A stretch of DNA of 64,000 bases, from assembly GCA_001949185.1 (NCBI GenBank), contig BDGG01000004.1, forward strand, positions 2,732,912 through 2,796,911. The letters run 5' to 3'. Positions 39,645 through 49,467 of the stretch are shown here, piece after piece. This DNA is from Ramazzottius varieornatus (lineage: Eukaryota > Tardigrada > Eutardigrada > Parachela > Ramazzottiidae). Every line of letters begins with the position of its first letter. Within the stretch, counting starts at the first letter, position 1. Under the pieces are notes generated by a model. That model did not search any database. It saw nothing but the letters and a program-made list of their open reading frames with translations, and was not told the origin of the DNA. The translations under genes and the position numbers were made by a program.

Positions 39645-41499
39645 ATGGGCACCTTGTGGAGAACGCCATGGATAACTCCAATCGAAATGCTTACCTTATT
39701 GCTGGTCAATATATTGTCGTTCGCCATGGGCGATATGTTCAATCTTGGCGGATCGGCATCTTCGGACTATCTACCGCGAATGCGGCCGGACTTCGATCTC
39801 AACGATATTCCATGCGACATGCGAGACACCCCTACATGCAATAGACCTGGAAAAGCCTACCCTTGGTACGGTAGGTACTTTGTTACCAGAATCAGTCATA
39901 TGGAAGTGAAATAAGCTCGGCGAATGGAAACCACTGATGGTTCTTTTCATCGCCTTTCTGTGCAACGTTGATGATAATTTACATTGCAGGTACGGCATGC
40001 AAAACTACATTCGGGATAACGGTGGGTTCATCAAGCGCATGTACGGAGACGCACGGTTCGATCGGGGACCCTCGAAAGTTCGCGCGCAAGGACCTGTGAC
40101 GAGCTCCTCAACAGACCGAATGTCCAGAAAGGATGACGGAGTGTGAGTCGCCTATTGCCTAACACTTGCAAATCGTAAAGTTTTATTGCTATTACCGCTT
40201 TGATTTTCGTAGTAATGCTTGTCCATCAGAACAGTTCGTGATGACACCGTTCTGGGCAAACAATAGCGATGGCCGCGCCCTGGCCGTCGTCAACTTCCAC
40301 CCGTTCGAACAAGCCATCCAACAGGAAATTTGCAAGTGAGTATTAGCTTATGCAAGACTTACCTTATGTCATCGTACATTAAACTTAAGACCGTATACTG
40401 AATATTAAAAATCATTACAACAACAGTCACTGATCATAATTTCCCCAATTCAGGTCCGGAGTCCAAGGACGCTGCAGAGATGGATGTGTCTGCGAGCAAA
40501 AATATGCTTGGTACCGGCTTTTGGCTTTCGACCCAACGAACGAATGCAAAGGAATATTTATGGACTGGTTTCAGTTCCCTTCTTGCTGTACATGGTAAGA
40601 ATTTCGACAGACTGAGTGCGCTACTTTGGGCTTGGTTATACGTGTTCGTCGCAGTTCAAACTTGATCAGGAACGACGAAAACGTTGGTCTCTTGTAGCCG
40701 TTGTTATGACTTGGTTTCTCGAGAAGTCCCTATCACCGCACCATCGATTATCATCGCCGTCCAGTCCAAAAACAGCTCAGTGGTCAATCAGGAAGGAAAA
40801 TCCGACCCAGATGCCATCATTGAGCCTAAGATTGGCTCCATACCATCTGTGAATCTGGACACAGGTCCAGTCGACGGCACAAGCCTGGAGGATGACTTTA
40901 GCATAACCGCAGTGAATATTAGGCCGTCGACGCGCAACCATTCGACAACCAGCACAACCTCTTTCCCGCAGTTCACCACTGTGACACCACCGACCACGAC
41001 CTCAGTATTCCGAAGGAACACGCTTCCAGAAGTCCAAGCAACGTCGACTTCCTCGTGGCATACACCTGTCAATACGACCATGTTCAGCACCAGTACTAGT
41101 TCTTCGACGGAGTCGGACCTGGCTACCGGTAGTCTCTTCTTTCCCCTTAACGTCTCGTCAGGCAGTAAAGTAATCTCGGCGGAACTGGTTCAAAGCTCCT
41201 CTCCTCGTAGCGTTGTCAACCCGCGAAAGGCCATGGGTAGTGGCCTCCCCAACCGACTACGTTATCTTACGGTACCTCAGACTAAAACCTCTACCAGCCT
41301 TCCCACGACAAGTTCCGCGTTCCCCGTAACTGATGATCCGCTTATTAACTCTACTGATCTTCCTCGAACAACTTCTAATGTAGACACGTTAAACCATTCT
41401 ACCGATAATAATATCATCTCTATATTTGTTGAACAAGAACCCTCCGCTCAAAAGAAAATGGAGCAATCTGTTCGGAGCAATCGCATTCCACGAATGTAA
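39645..41499 (+). CDS. Spätzle-like secreted cystine-knot ligand with long Ser/Thr tail
   Basis: Five exons join in phase: 39645-39874, 39990-40142, 40213-40335, 40454-40594 and 40698-41499, giving 482 residues. A hydrophobic signal peptide ([17 protein letters not shown]) opens the protein. A Cys-rich domain at about 130-220 contains [29 protein letters not shown] and then CRCYDL; this spacing matches the Spätzle/neurotrophin fold that activates Toll receptors in arthropods. About 260 Ser/Thr-rich residues follow ([19 protein letters not shown]...) with no membrane segment, which is unusual because Spätzle proteins normally end just after the knot. Family assignment rests on cysteine pattern and a few anchor residues only. 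Confidence 0.7.
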
Positions 41500-41904
41500 A
41501 ATCTTTATTATTACCATCTCCTTCGCGTTTACTGTTATCTAACGTTGCAAATTTCCAAGCGCGACGCACATTGTTCGAAATACCTTCACTGTAACACTAT
41601 ACTTCCTTCTTCTCGGCTTCGAACCTCCAACAGTGCAGTTTTTACCGAGATCCACGAGCTAACGAACAAGACCGAGGTCTTCAGCCGAAGCGACCTATGT
41701 TGCGACACGCGCGATCCTCTTTCGGTTCTTTTGAAACGACTTTCGGACGTGGTGAACATTGGGATTCACTCTTAGATTTTGGTGAAACTTCAATCGATGT
41801 ACATCAGTGTAGACATCCGCGTTAGTGTTTACACTGCATGAACCTGTTCTTTCTTCTCACATAAAACGCACAGTTTAATGTAAAATAAAAGAAGCTGGAA
41901 ATCA
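41500..41904. other. Intergenic region between convergent genes
   Basis: About 400 bp hold the facing 3' ends of the Spätzle-like gene and RPS10. An AATAAA on the plus strand at 41884-41889 may serve the former. An ATTAAA on the minus strand near 41878-41873 lies about 30 nt after the RPS10 stop. No exon was seen. Confidence 0.45.
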
Positions 41905-42733
41905 CTAATATCCTCCTTGACCTCCCTGGCCTCCTTGAGGACGAGGACCAGATCCGCGACCGTATCCTGAAAATCCGCGACCATATCCCGAAGAGGGAGC
42001 ACCTCCACGCTGTAACCGGAAACAAGAACGTCAATATCAAAAAACATTGAGCAGTACGTCGGCAAATTATTTCACCTAGATCACTATCACAAGTGGCGCA
42101 TATTTTGAATGTTATTAGCTAAGACCATGCGCCACTCGGGAAATTTCGTTTGTCGACGTCTGGAATGATGTTCAACAAGAATGCAAAAGTTCCATTGCCA
42201 CTTACGTATTCCATCTGTTGTCCGGGAGCAAGACCAAGGTCGTCTTTCTTCTGTTCGGTTTTTCTGTAGTCGTCACGGTTATCGTATGGTCTTGCTTCGT
42301 AAGCTCCAGCTCGCTGCAAGGGCTTAGCTCGCTGAGTCTCAGCACGGGCCTTAGGCTTCATGGTGGCAGGTACAATCTCGGTGGGTAAATGGAGGTATTC
42401 CCGGATGTATTCAATGCCTTCATTCGTCAGGTACCAGTAGAAATGTCTCCACGCAAACTGCTCCTTCACGTAGCCTCGGCTTTTCATTGACTGCACAACA
42501 ATGAATATAAATCAATCAATCAAGCCTTACCAATAATGTCGTACAGAATACCGGGTAGCACAGCTTACAAGGTCCCCCAGTGCGCTTACCTGAAGACATT
42601 TCATCACATGAAGATTCGGCACCGTTGATATAAGAGGGTGCTTTGCAAGGTGCACATCCTTCTTAGCTACGAGAACACCTTCGTTGAAGAGGTATTCGTA
42701 GATATCCTTGGTGTGCTTCTTGGGCATTAACAT
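41905..42733 (-). CDS. RPS10: 40S ribosomal protein S10 (eS10)
   Basis: Three coding exons, 42733-42590, 42490-42206 and 42009-41905, give 177 residues (human 165). [40 protein letters not shown] and [19 protein letters not shown] are typical of eS10. The C terminus is a Gly/Arg/Gln-rich tail ending GGQGGY. An acceptor directly before the ATG (TTCTTACAG) and a GTAAGT donor at about 42825 on the same strand indicate an untranslated first exon. The protein sits on the head of the small ribosomal subunit. The second coding intron carries a palindrome copy. Confidence 0.95.
42055..42162. repeat. Dispersed intronic palindrome, copy 4
   Basis: TACGTCGGCAAATTATTT...CACAAGTGGCGCAT pairs with ATGCGCCACTCGGGAAATTTCG...TTTGTCGACGTCTGG. 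It fills most of RPS10 intron 42010-42205. Both the inner (AAGTGGCGCA) and outer (ACGTCGGCAAA) family motifs are present. Confidence 0.75.
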
Positions 42734-42885
42734 TTTCTGTAAGAAGAACAACAGCAACTCGCCCTACGCTCCATCATTAGTCCGTTCATATGGCACCCAG
42801 ACACAACAGCGAACACTTACCGCTCGTTTTCAGGGGATGAGCTGCTTATTGAACAGAACAGATGTTGTGGATGGAACAGATTTAC

Positions 42886-43433
42886 CTAGAGATCAAGTTC
42901 TTCGACGAATCTTCTGATGGAGCTCGTCAGAAAATAATTTTGGTCGACTGCTTTTCCGGCTGGCCCCTCTCTCAACCTGGCGATCACCGCAGCGCAACCC
43001 TTGACATGAGCGCCCGTGTTCATTGCTTTGGTTGGCAGCAGTGTCGAGAACTTTACTTCCGTACGCCATGAAACGCAGCCCCTCACTTCCCCAGGGACTG
43101 CATTCACTGTAAGTTTGCAACAGGGTGACCTTCCGTATTTTAATGAGTCAACTCGACAGAGTCGATAACGGCCAACGGTTGATTCTTGATTACACTGGTT
43201 TGAAACCGGAATCTTGCCGGAAGTCCATAAACGCAGAGAAACTGAATCAAATTCTGCTGAATGATCACGAGTCCATCATTGCTTCCTTCACTGGTTCGAG
43301 AGTTTCCTGGATGGACGGTACTGCGTGGGATACTGACAGGAAGTCCGGAGTCTGAAGTCACATAGGGAACATGCGAGGATAGGTTGCACGAATGGTACCT
43401 GCGAGTCTGAGCAGCTGCATGTGCGTTTATCAC
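42886..43433 (-). CDS. Unidentified possible gene between RPS10 and CHERP
   Basis: On the minus strand, an acceptor-like AACTTACAG (about 43108) opens 74 codons reading VNAVPGEVRGCVSWRTEV...LTSSIRRFVEELDL and a stop at 42886. Upstream, at 43140-43433, one frame is open for 98 codons, and another gives a protein-like piece (TPDFLSVSHAVPSIQETLEP). The plus strand of the same interval is also open in places (LDYTGLKPESCRKS...). I cannot decide the strand or the family. It could be a small gene or a fragment. Confidence 0.3.
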
Positions 43434-43503
43434 CCGTGGTGGTCTGATCTCCTTCTCGCAACTTCATAGACGTATTTGACAAGTATCTCCCCGCACGGTG
43501 ATC

Positions 43504-44997
43504 ATGGATGCGGAAAACCTACCGCCAAGCGATCCGGGTGAGTGGCGCGTCGAGGGCCTTTGATCGTTCTTTGCATCATTACTAACGCACATTCAACCCT
43601 ATATGTATACGTATACTGCGGAAAGGAAGTCCTGAGAACATCTTGTCCAACACGGTGCTATCTGTGCGAACCTACCTGACTGAACTACGTCTTTTGCAGA
43701 GCTGCGCAAAATAATCGAGACGCTGGCACAATATGTGGGGAAGAATGGGACGCAGTTCGAGGAAATGGTCAGGACAAGAGAAGCGAACAACCCGCAGTTC
43801 TCTTTCCTTCGCGGCGGGGACTTTTACAAGTACTACGCAAACTGCGTTGCTGCCGAGCAGAAAAAACTCCCCGGACGTCCACCTTTGACTCCATCGACTC
43901 CTGTAAGTACGCCGAACAACCTAACACCTGCAAGCTCTTCACGCTTCTCCCAGGCACCACCAGCTGCAGCAGTTCCTCCGACCACCCACGGACTAGCCCA
44001 AGGTCCCTCCATGCCTGGCACGACATCTTTCGGCAACACGACGGAACCTCCGGCTGCAGTGATACCTCAACTGCCAGCTTTCTCGGGACTTCCTCCTCAT
44101 ATCCAACATCAAATACAGCAGCAAATGGCGCTGAGGTTCGGCAGCCCGCCGCCTCTCTGGCAGTCTTCAGGTAACGACGGCCATCTGAAGTTGGTCGACA
44201 AGCGCGATAACTTTTAAACGGAAGTGCTTTGCGTGATAGGTACCACAGATGCCAGTCGTCTCCCTCAGGCCATGGGAGACCAAACATTCCCACCGCAGAA
44301 TCAGCAAGGTCTTAACTTCCCTCCGCCGTCCATTCGTCCGCGGTTCAATCAGCCACCTGGGCAAAGTCCCCATATGTTTGGTCCGCCACCTAGTTATCAA
44401 GGTGGCATGGGAGCTTTTCCTCCTCCCGGCCTTGTCCGGCCTGGATTTGTCCTTCCGGCAGTGCCTCCTCCTTTTCAAGCACCGCACGAGATGCCGGCCA
44501 GTGAGGCACAACGACCTGAGTCTCGTCCGTGGTATGAACTTCCGGCGGGACTGATGCTGTCGCTGGTGCGGACAGAGGACTTCAACTACAGGAGCCTGGA
44601 CCCGAAGGCCCTGGCTATTCCGCCACCTCAGCCCATCACGGAGAGGATACTTCGAGCGGTCGAAGCGTTCTACGCTCCGCCAAATCCTTCTCAACCTCGT
44701 AGTGCCGAAGGATGGGAAAAGCTTGGTACGCATTTTTTAACAGCTGTATGGTGTACTATCAAAACGTGCTCATGTTTTATTCTTCCAGGTCTGTACGACT
44801 TCTACAAAGCCAAAGATGCGGCCAAGAAGAAAATCGGACGAGGAGAGAAGGTGCGGCAGTACAGACCTGGACAGTCTCGTTCTCCGAGTCCTGAATCAGA
44901 CTATTCGAGGTCACGGTCCCGCAGTCGGGGTAGGACGGATTCTCGTTCAAGATCTCGATCGATGTCGCCTAAACGTCGGAGGAGGAGTAGATCGTAA
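43504..44997 (+). CDS. CHERP: CHERP-like SURP / SR-tail splicing protein, shortened
   Basis: Four exons, 43504-43537, 43700-44170, 44240-44725 and 44789-44997, give 399 residues (human CHERP is about 916). The N terminus is a SURP module (IIETLAQYVGKNGTQFEEM, NPQFSFLRGGDFYKYY). A Pro/Gln-rich middle follows, then a block closely matching CHERP (YELPAGLMLSLVRTEDFNY, RILRAVEAFYAPP, RSAEGWEKLGLYDFYKAKD), and an RS-rich end (SRSRSRSRG...RRRRSRS). CHERP is a U2 snRNP-associated splicing factor. The CID/RPR domain between SURP and the middle, and the C-terminal G-patch, are both absent from this model. All junctions are in phase and the RS tail ends at a clear stop. Confidence 0.82.
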
Positions 44998-46194
44998 CGT
45001 TTTTCACCTAAAACAATTGACCAAACAAATGCGGCACTGTAGTGTGTTGAGAATTGCCCAATGCCCATGGGGCAATGCCTAAATCTGCGAGTCCGTAAAA
45101 CTTTTTTTGTTCCTTGTTACTGTTTTACCCATTGGCCGTGAAAAACTGTAACGGAAGTGTAGTCTTCAGAGTTTAGACACGCGTTGAAGACGTGCCAGCG
45201 GAGTGTTCAGACTTCAGAGTCTAGACTTGATAGACAGGAGGCAAACTCTGGCCACGCCCTGCTGTAAAGGTGTTATACTTATACGGCATAATATCGAGTT
45301 GATTGATTTGATCGTCCAAACGGAATTTCAAACTTCGAAGCAGTGTTCGCCAGGTAAGCATTTACCAACCTTTCGAATGGCTTGCCAAATGGCTGCTGAA
45401 TAATGATGGTATAAGCAAATCGCACCAAAAATCGGTGACTTGAATAATTCTAGCTGATTTGTGTTCGGATTTGATTGAGTGTCTGGTCTTGGGGCAAGCT
45501 TTGGTGTCTCAGAGTACGTCGGTAAAAGTTTACCTTGACGAACACTGACTTCGAAGTCCAGTCTGCAGTCAGCGGGAATCTTCCTTTGATTATCGTAGTA
45601 ACATTTTAATCTACAACTTCCCGTTTGTTTTTCTGGGTGGCCAGATCCTGGACGATGTCAGCGGGGAACACCAAAGAATTTGAGAAAGTGATACGCCGGA
45701 AGAAGATGGAAAGTTGATCGCGGATCTTGCCATTCTCAGACCGGAACACTAAACCGAGCACGTTCATATATTTGACGGAAAAGCCATCTCACCCTCCGGT
45801 ACTGTTCTTTGCCGCTGGCACTAATACCTTTTGTTGTTCACCTTCGGGACAGTCCAAGTGAGCATTGCGAGGACAGATCAGCTGACAATCACTTCTTCCA
45901 AAGTACCCGCACAAGGTTAGTTAGGGAATGATGAGCATAATGTCCGTACATGCGCGCTGCATTCCTCATGGAAGGTACTGATGAACAAAACTTCCATTAG
46001 TCTGTCCGACACTCTTTCTCGCAAACAAAACACGAACATCGTGCGATACCGTATCGTACCGCAAGATGTCCACGCACTGGCGCGCACCCACGCAATATCT
46101 CACAGGATTACAATACCAGTCTATCAGAATCTGATGATTTACCATGTTCGAGTATACAACATAAAGCAGTGCGAACATGGTTTTTGCAGGAAAA
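44998..46194. other. Intergenic region CHERP to GPD2
   Basis: About 1.2 kb with no recognisable exon. A splice acceptor (TTTTTGCAG) ends 6 nt before the GPD2 ATG, so at least one untranslated GPD2 exon and the promoter should lie here. Confidence 0.45.
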
Positions 46195-49100
46195 ATGTCT
46201 TTGCCGAGGTGGAGGAGGATCGCTCGAGGAGCCGGTATCGTTGGTGGGATAGCAGGCGCGGGTTATGGCGTATTCATGCTTTATCGAATGCGGGATGTGA
46301 GAAAGGTGCGTACGAACTCCTCTTCTAAGTTAGTTACTCACTAGGTTACACTCACTCCGCTAGGCTGCACATGGCCGAGCTTCTCAAATGACCCCTGACA
46401 TCTTCGTCGTTCGTTACAGGTTTATGCAGAATCGTCGGTGTCCCGGAGTAAGCCGAAGGGCTATTTGCCGTACATTCCGAGCAGGGAAGAGCAGGTGAAA
46501 GCACTGCAAACCGTCCCGGAGTACGATGTTCTTATCATTGGCGGTGGCTGCACAGGCACCGGTGTAGCGTTGGATGCTGTCAGCCGAGGTAAATCGTTCA
46601 CTGTAACTACCAGGTGACATTCCAGTTTACAGATTTACTTTTAGGCTTGAAAACCGCACTGGTCGAAATGGATGACTTCGGAGCCGGCACTAGCAGCCGA
46701 AGTACCAAGCTGATCCACGGCGGTGTTCGGTACCTCCAGAAGGCTATCTTAGGTCTTGACCATGAACAGGTACCTCCTGAGTGGTATTGAACAGCGCTGC
46801 AGCCGTGCAGCGAATCTAGTAATTCATGTTCATATGCTTTCAGTACAAAATGGTGAAGGAGGCCCTTACCGAACGCGCGAATCTTCTCGACATCGCCCCG
46901 CATTTGTCGAAACCCTTGCCTATTATGCTACCAGTTTACAAGTAAGACACTGTACAGACTTCGTTCTCTGGTGTTCGATGTCTTGTTTCCGAGGGAAGAT
47001 TTATATCGATTCGCAACTTTCATTTCTGCTGTATGTGCAGATGGTGGCAAGTTCCTTATTACTGGGTTGGTATCAAGGCCTACGATTTGGTCGCTGGTCG
47101 GCGGAACCTAAAGAGCAGCTACTTCCTGTCCAGTGAACGAGCGCTGGAACTGTTTCCCATGTTGAAGAAAGAAAAATTATGCGGCGCACTTGTTTACTAT
47201 GACGGTATGTTGTTTCTGACAAGTTTATAGTGAAGTATTTATAGAGTTCTGTGATTATTTAACAGGACAACACAACGACGCCCGTATGAACTTGGCCATT
47301 GCTTTGACTGCAGCCCGCTTGGGGGCTAATACCGTCAATCACGTCAAGGTTACCGAACTGTTGAAGGAACCGAATGCCGAAGGAACGGCAATTGTCAGAG
47401 GGGCTCGTCTCCAAGACATGGTTACTGGTTAGTCTGTTGTTTCTTTAGATAATATGTATCCGTACAGTACAAACCTTCCTGTGATGGAGGGGCGTTGGGC
47501 AAACAAACCGCACAAGATCGTTGTTCCAAGTGACGCACACTTCCAGCTGATAACGATAAGTGTCTGCGCCACTTGGGCTGACGAACTTGTGTGTTTGGTT
47601 TGCGTGGCTGTGATTACATCGTAATGTAAATTTGTTAATTTCGCTCAGGCAAGGAATGGAATGTGCGGGCTAAATGTGTGATCAACGCCACGGGTCCATT
47701 CACCGACGGCATCCGGCAGATGGATGATCCCAAGCAGCCCAAAATCTGCCAGCCCGCTTCGGGCATCCACATCGTCCTGCCAGACTACTACAGTCCGGCC
47801 AACATGGGTCTCCTGGATCCCAATACCAGTGACGGGCGTGTCATCTTCTTCCTTCCCTGGGAGAAGGTGACGCTGGCCGGAACGACAGACTCGCCCTGTG
47901 AGATCACCCACCACCCCATACCGGCTGAGAAAGAAATCCAGTTCATTCTCAAGGAGGTACGAGGGTACCTGGACAAGTCCGTGGCGGTCAGACGTGGGGA
48001 TGTTATGTCGGCATGGGCTGGTATCAGACCTCTAGTCAACGATCCAAACTCCAAAAAGTCTACGCAAGAAATTGCCCGTAACCATATCATTCACGTTTCC
48101 GACTCGAAACTCGTGACCATTGCTGGTGGTAAATGGACAACTTACCGGCTGATGGCGGAAGAAACAGTTGATGTCGCCATTCAAGCGTGCGATCTGAAGG
48201 TAGGGCAAGTATGGAACCGAAGAGATAAAAAAAGTAAAATTTTTGTGCTGTTGGAAAACCTTTTCCAGAAATTTTACTTCGGAGCTGATTCTGTGGGGTA
48301 TACTGGTACGATTTCTTGTTACAGCCCACTCAGCCAGAATGTCAAACTATGGGACTGATTCTCGACGGAGGCCACGAATGGACACCCACGACATACATTC
48401 GTCTCGTTCAGGACTTCGGCCTGGAGAACGAGGTGGCACAGCATCTGGCCCGAACATATGGAGATCGCGCTTACAAAGTTGGTCGCTCCTGCAAGCTGAC
48501 AGGTCGTAGGTGGCCGGTGGTGGGGAAGCGTCTGCACGAAGACTATCCCTACCTGGAAGAAGAGATTGGTGTCGCGGTGAAAGAGTACGCCCAAACGGCT
48601 GTTGATGTAATAGCGCGTCGTTTCCGCCTGGCCTTCATCAACACTCAGGCCGCACTCGAGTGCCTTCCGCGCATCATCGATCTGATGGCTGAAGAACTGA
48701 AGTGGTCCAAAGAAGAGAAAAAGGTAAGGAGTGATTCACTCTCCACCTGCGTTCGACAGGTGTCATCTGTTTATTTTCTCTAGGCCCAGATGGAGCAAGC
48801 TGTCGAGTTCATCCACAAGGATATGGGACGAAGTGTTCAAGCTGAATCTCGCAATGTACCGATCAACTTCACGCTCGATGAAGTCAACAGATACCTCTCG
48901 CAGTTCAAAACACTGGACAAAGAAAATAAGGGATACATTACGATTCCTGATATCAGAAGAACACTGAAGGTACCGAACAGCGCTAGATCCTTTTTGGTAG
49001 TTTCTCAACTGGCGCACATTTCCAGCCAACAACCACGAGAAAGTGCGCCTTTTGAGATAACCTGGTTCAGTTTTTGCCTACGTCCCAAATTTAGTTTTCT

Positions 49101-49467
49101 GCGTTGACACGAATGCTTTGCAGCAACATGGGGAAACTGTCAGCGACGCTGAGCTGCATGAGCTGCTGAATGAAGTCGATATGAACAGGTTTGTGGATCG
49201 AACGACCGAAACTTCCTGGTACGTTGTAGTGACGGTGTGGGTCTTTGGTTTTTAGGAATGGTCAAATCGATACTGGAGAGTATCTTCAGGTAAGCACTTG
49301 ATCGTACCATCGCCATGCGATTCTTTAAGACCTAACGGAAGTTGCTTTTTTAGTTTATGTCGGCGTTGAAGACTGGGGCTGTTGCCAGTAGCCGTTTCGC
49401 CCACGCACTGGAAATCGATCCAGGTAGTACCCAAGTGGCGGTGAACCGAAGTGGGGGTGGTTTATAA
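46195..49467 (+). CDS. GPD2: Mitochondrial FAD glycerol-3-phosphate dehydrogenase
   Basis: Twelve exons join in phase: 46195-46305, 46420-46588, 46645-46769, 46844-46941, 47041-47204, 47266-47427, 47649-48199, 48325-48723, 48784-48969, 49124-49188, 49256-49289 and 49354-49467, giving 725 residues (human 727). The basic N terminus with a hydrophobic stretch ([16 protein letters not shown]) suits mitochondrial inner-membrane targeting. The FAD motif [15 protein letters not shown] is near residue 78, followed by [17 protein letters not shown] and [13 protein letters not shown]. Two EF-hand loops close the protein ([24 protein letters not shown]), as in calcium-stimulated animal enzymes. It oxidises glycerol-3-phosphate to DHAP in the glycerophosphate shuttle. 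Two of its introns carry palindrome copies. Confidence 0.96.
47489..47608. repeat. Dispersed intronic palindrome, copy 5
   Basis: GGGGCGTTGGGCAAACAAAC...CACAAGATCGTTGTTCC then AAGTGACGCACA pairs with TGTCTGCGCCACTTGGGC...GACGAACTTGTGTG then TTTGGTTTGCGTGGC. The loop is about 20 nt. It lies in GPD2 intron 47428-47648. Confidence 0.78.
48981..49087. repeat. Dispersed intronic palindrome, copy 6
   Basis: GGTAGTTTCTCAACTGGCGCAC pairs with GTGCGCCTTTTGAGATAACC. The right end keeps the outer motif as TTTTTGCCTACGTCCCA. The left outer end has drifted. It lies in GPD2 intron 48970-49123. Confidence 0.65.

Noticed and set aside
43769-44717. Long minus-strand frames opposite CHERP
   Set aside because: They are GC-rich antisense frames of Pro-rich codons. 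The plus strand has clear CHERP homology.
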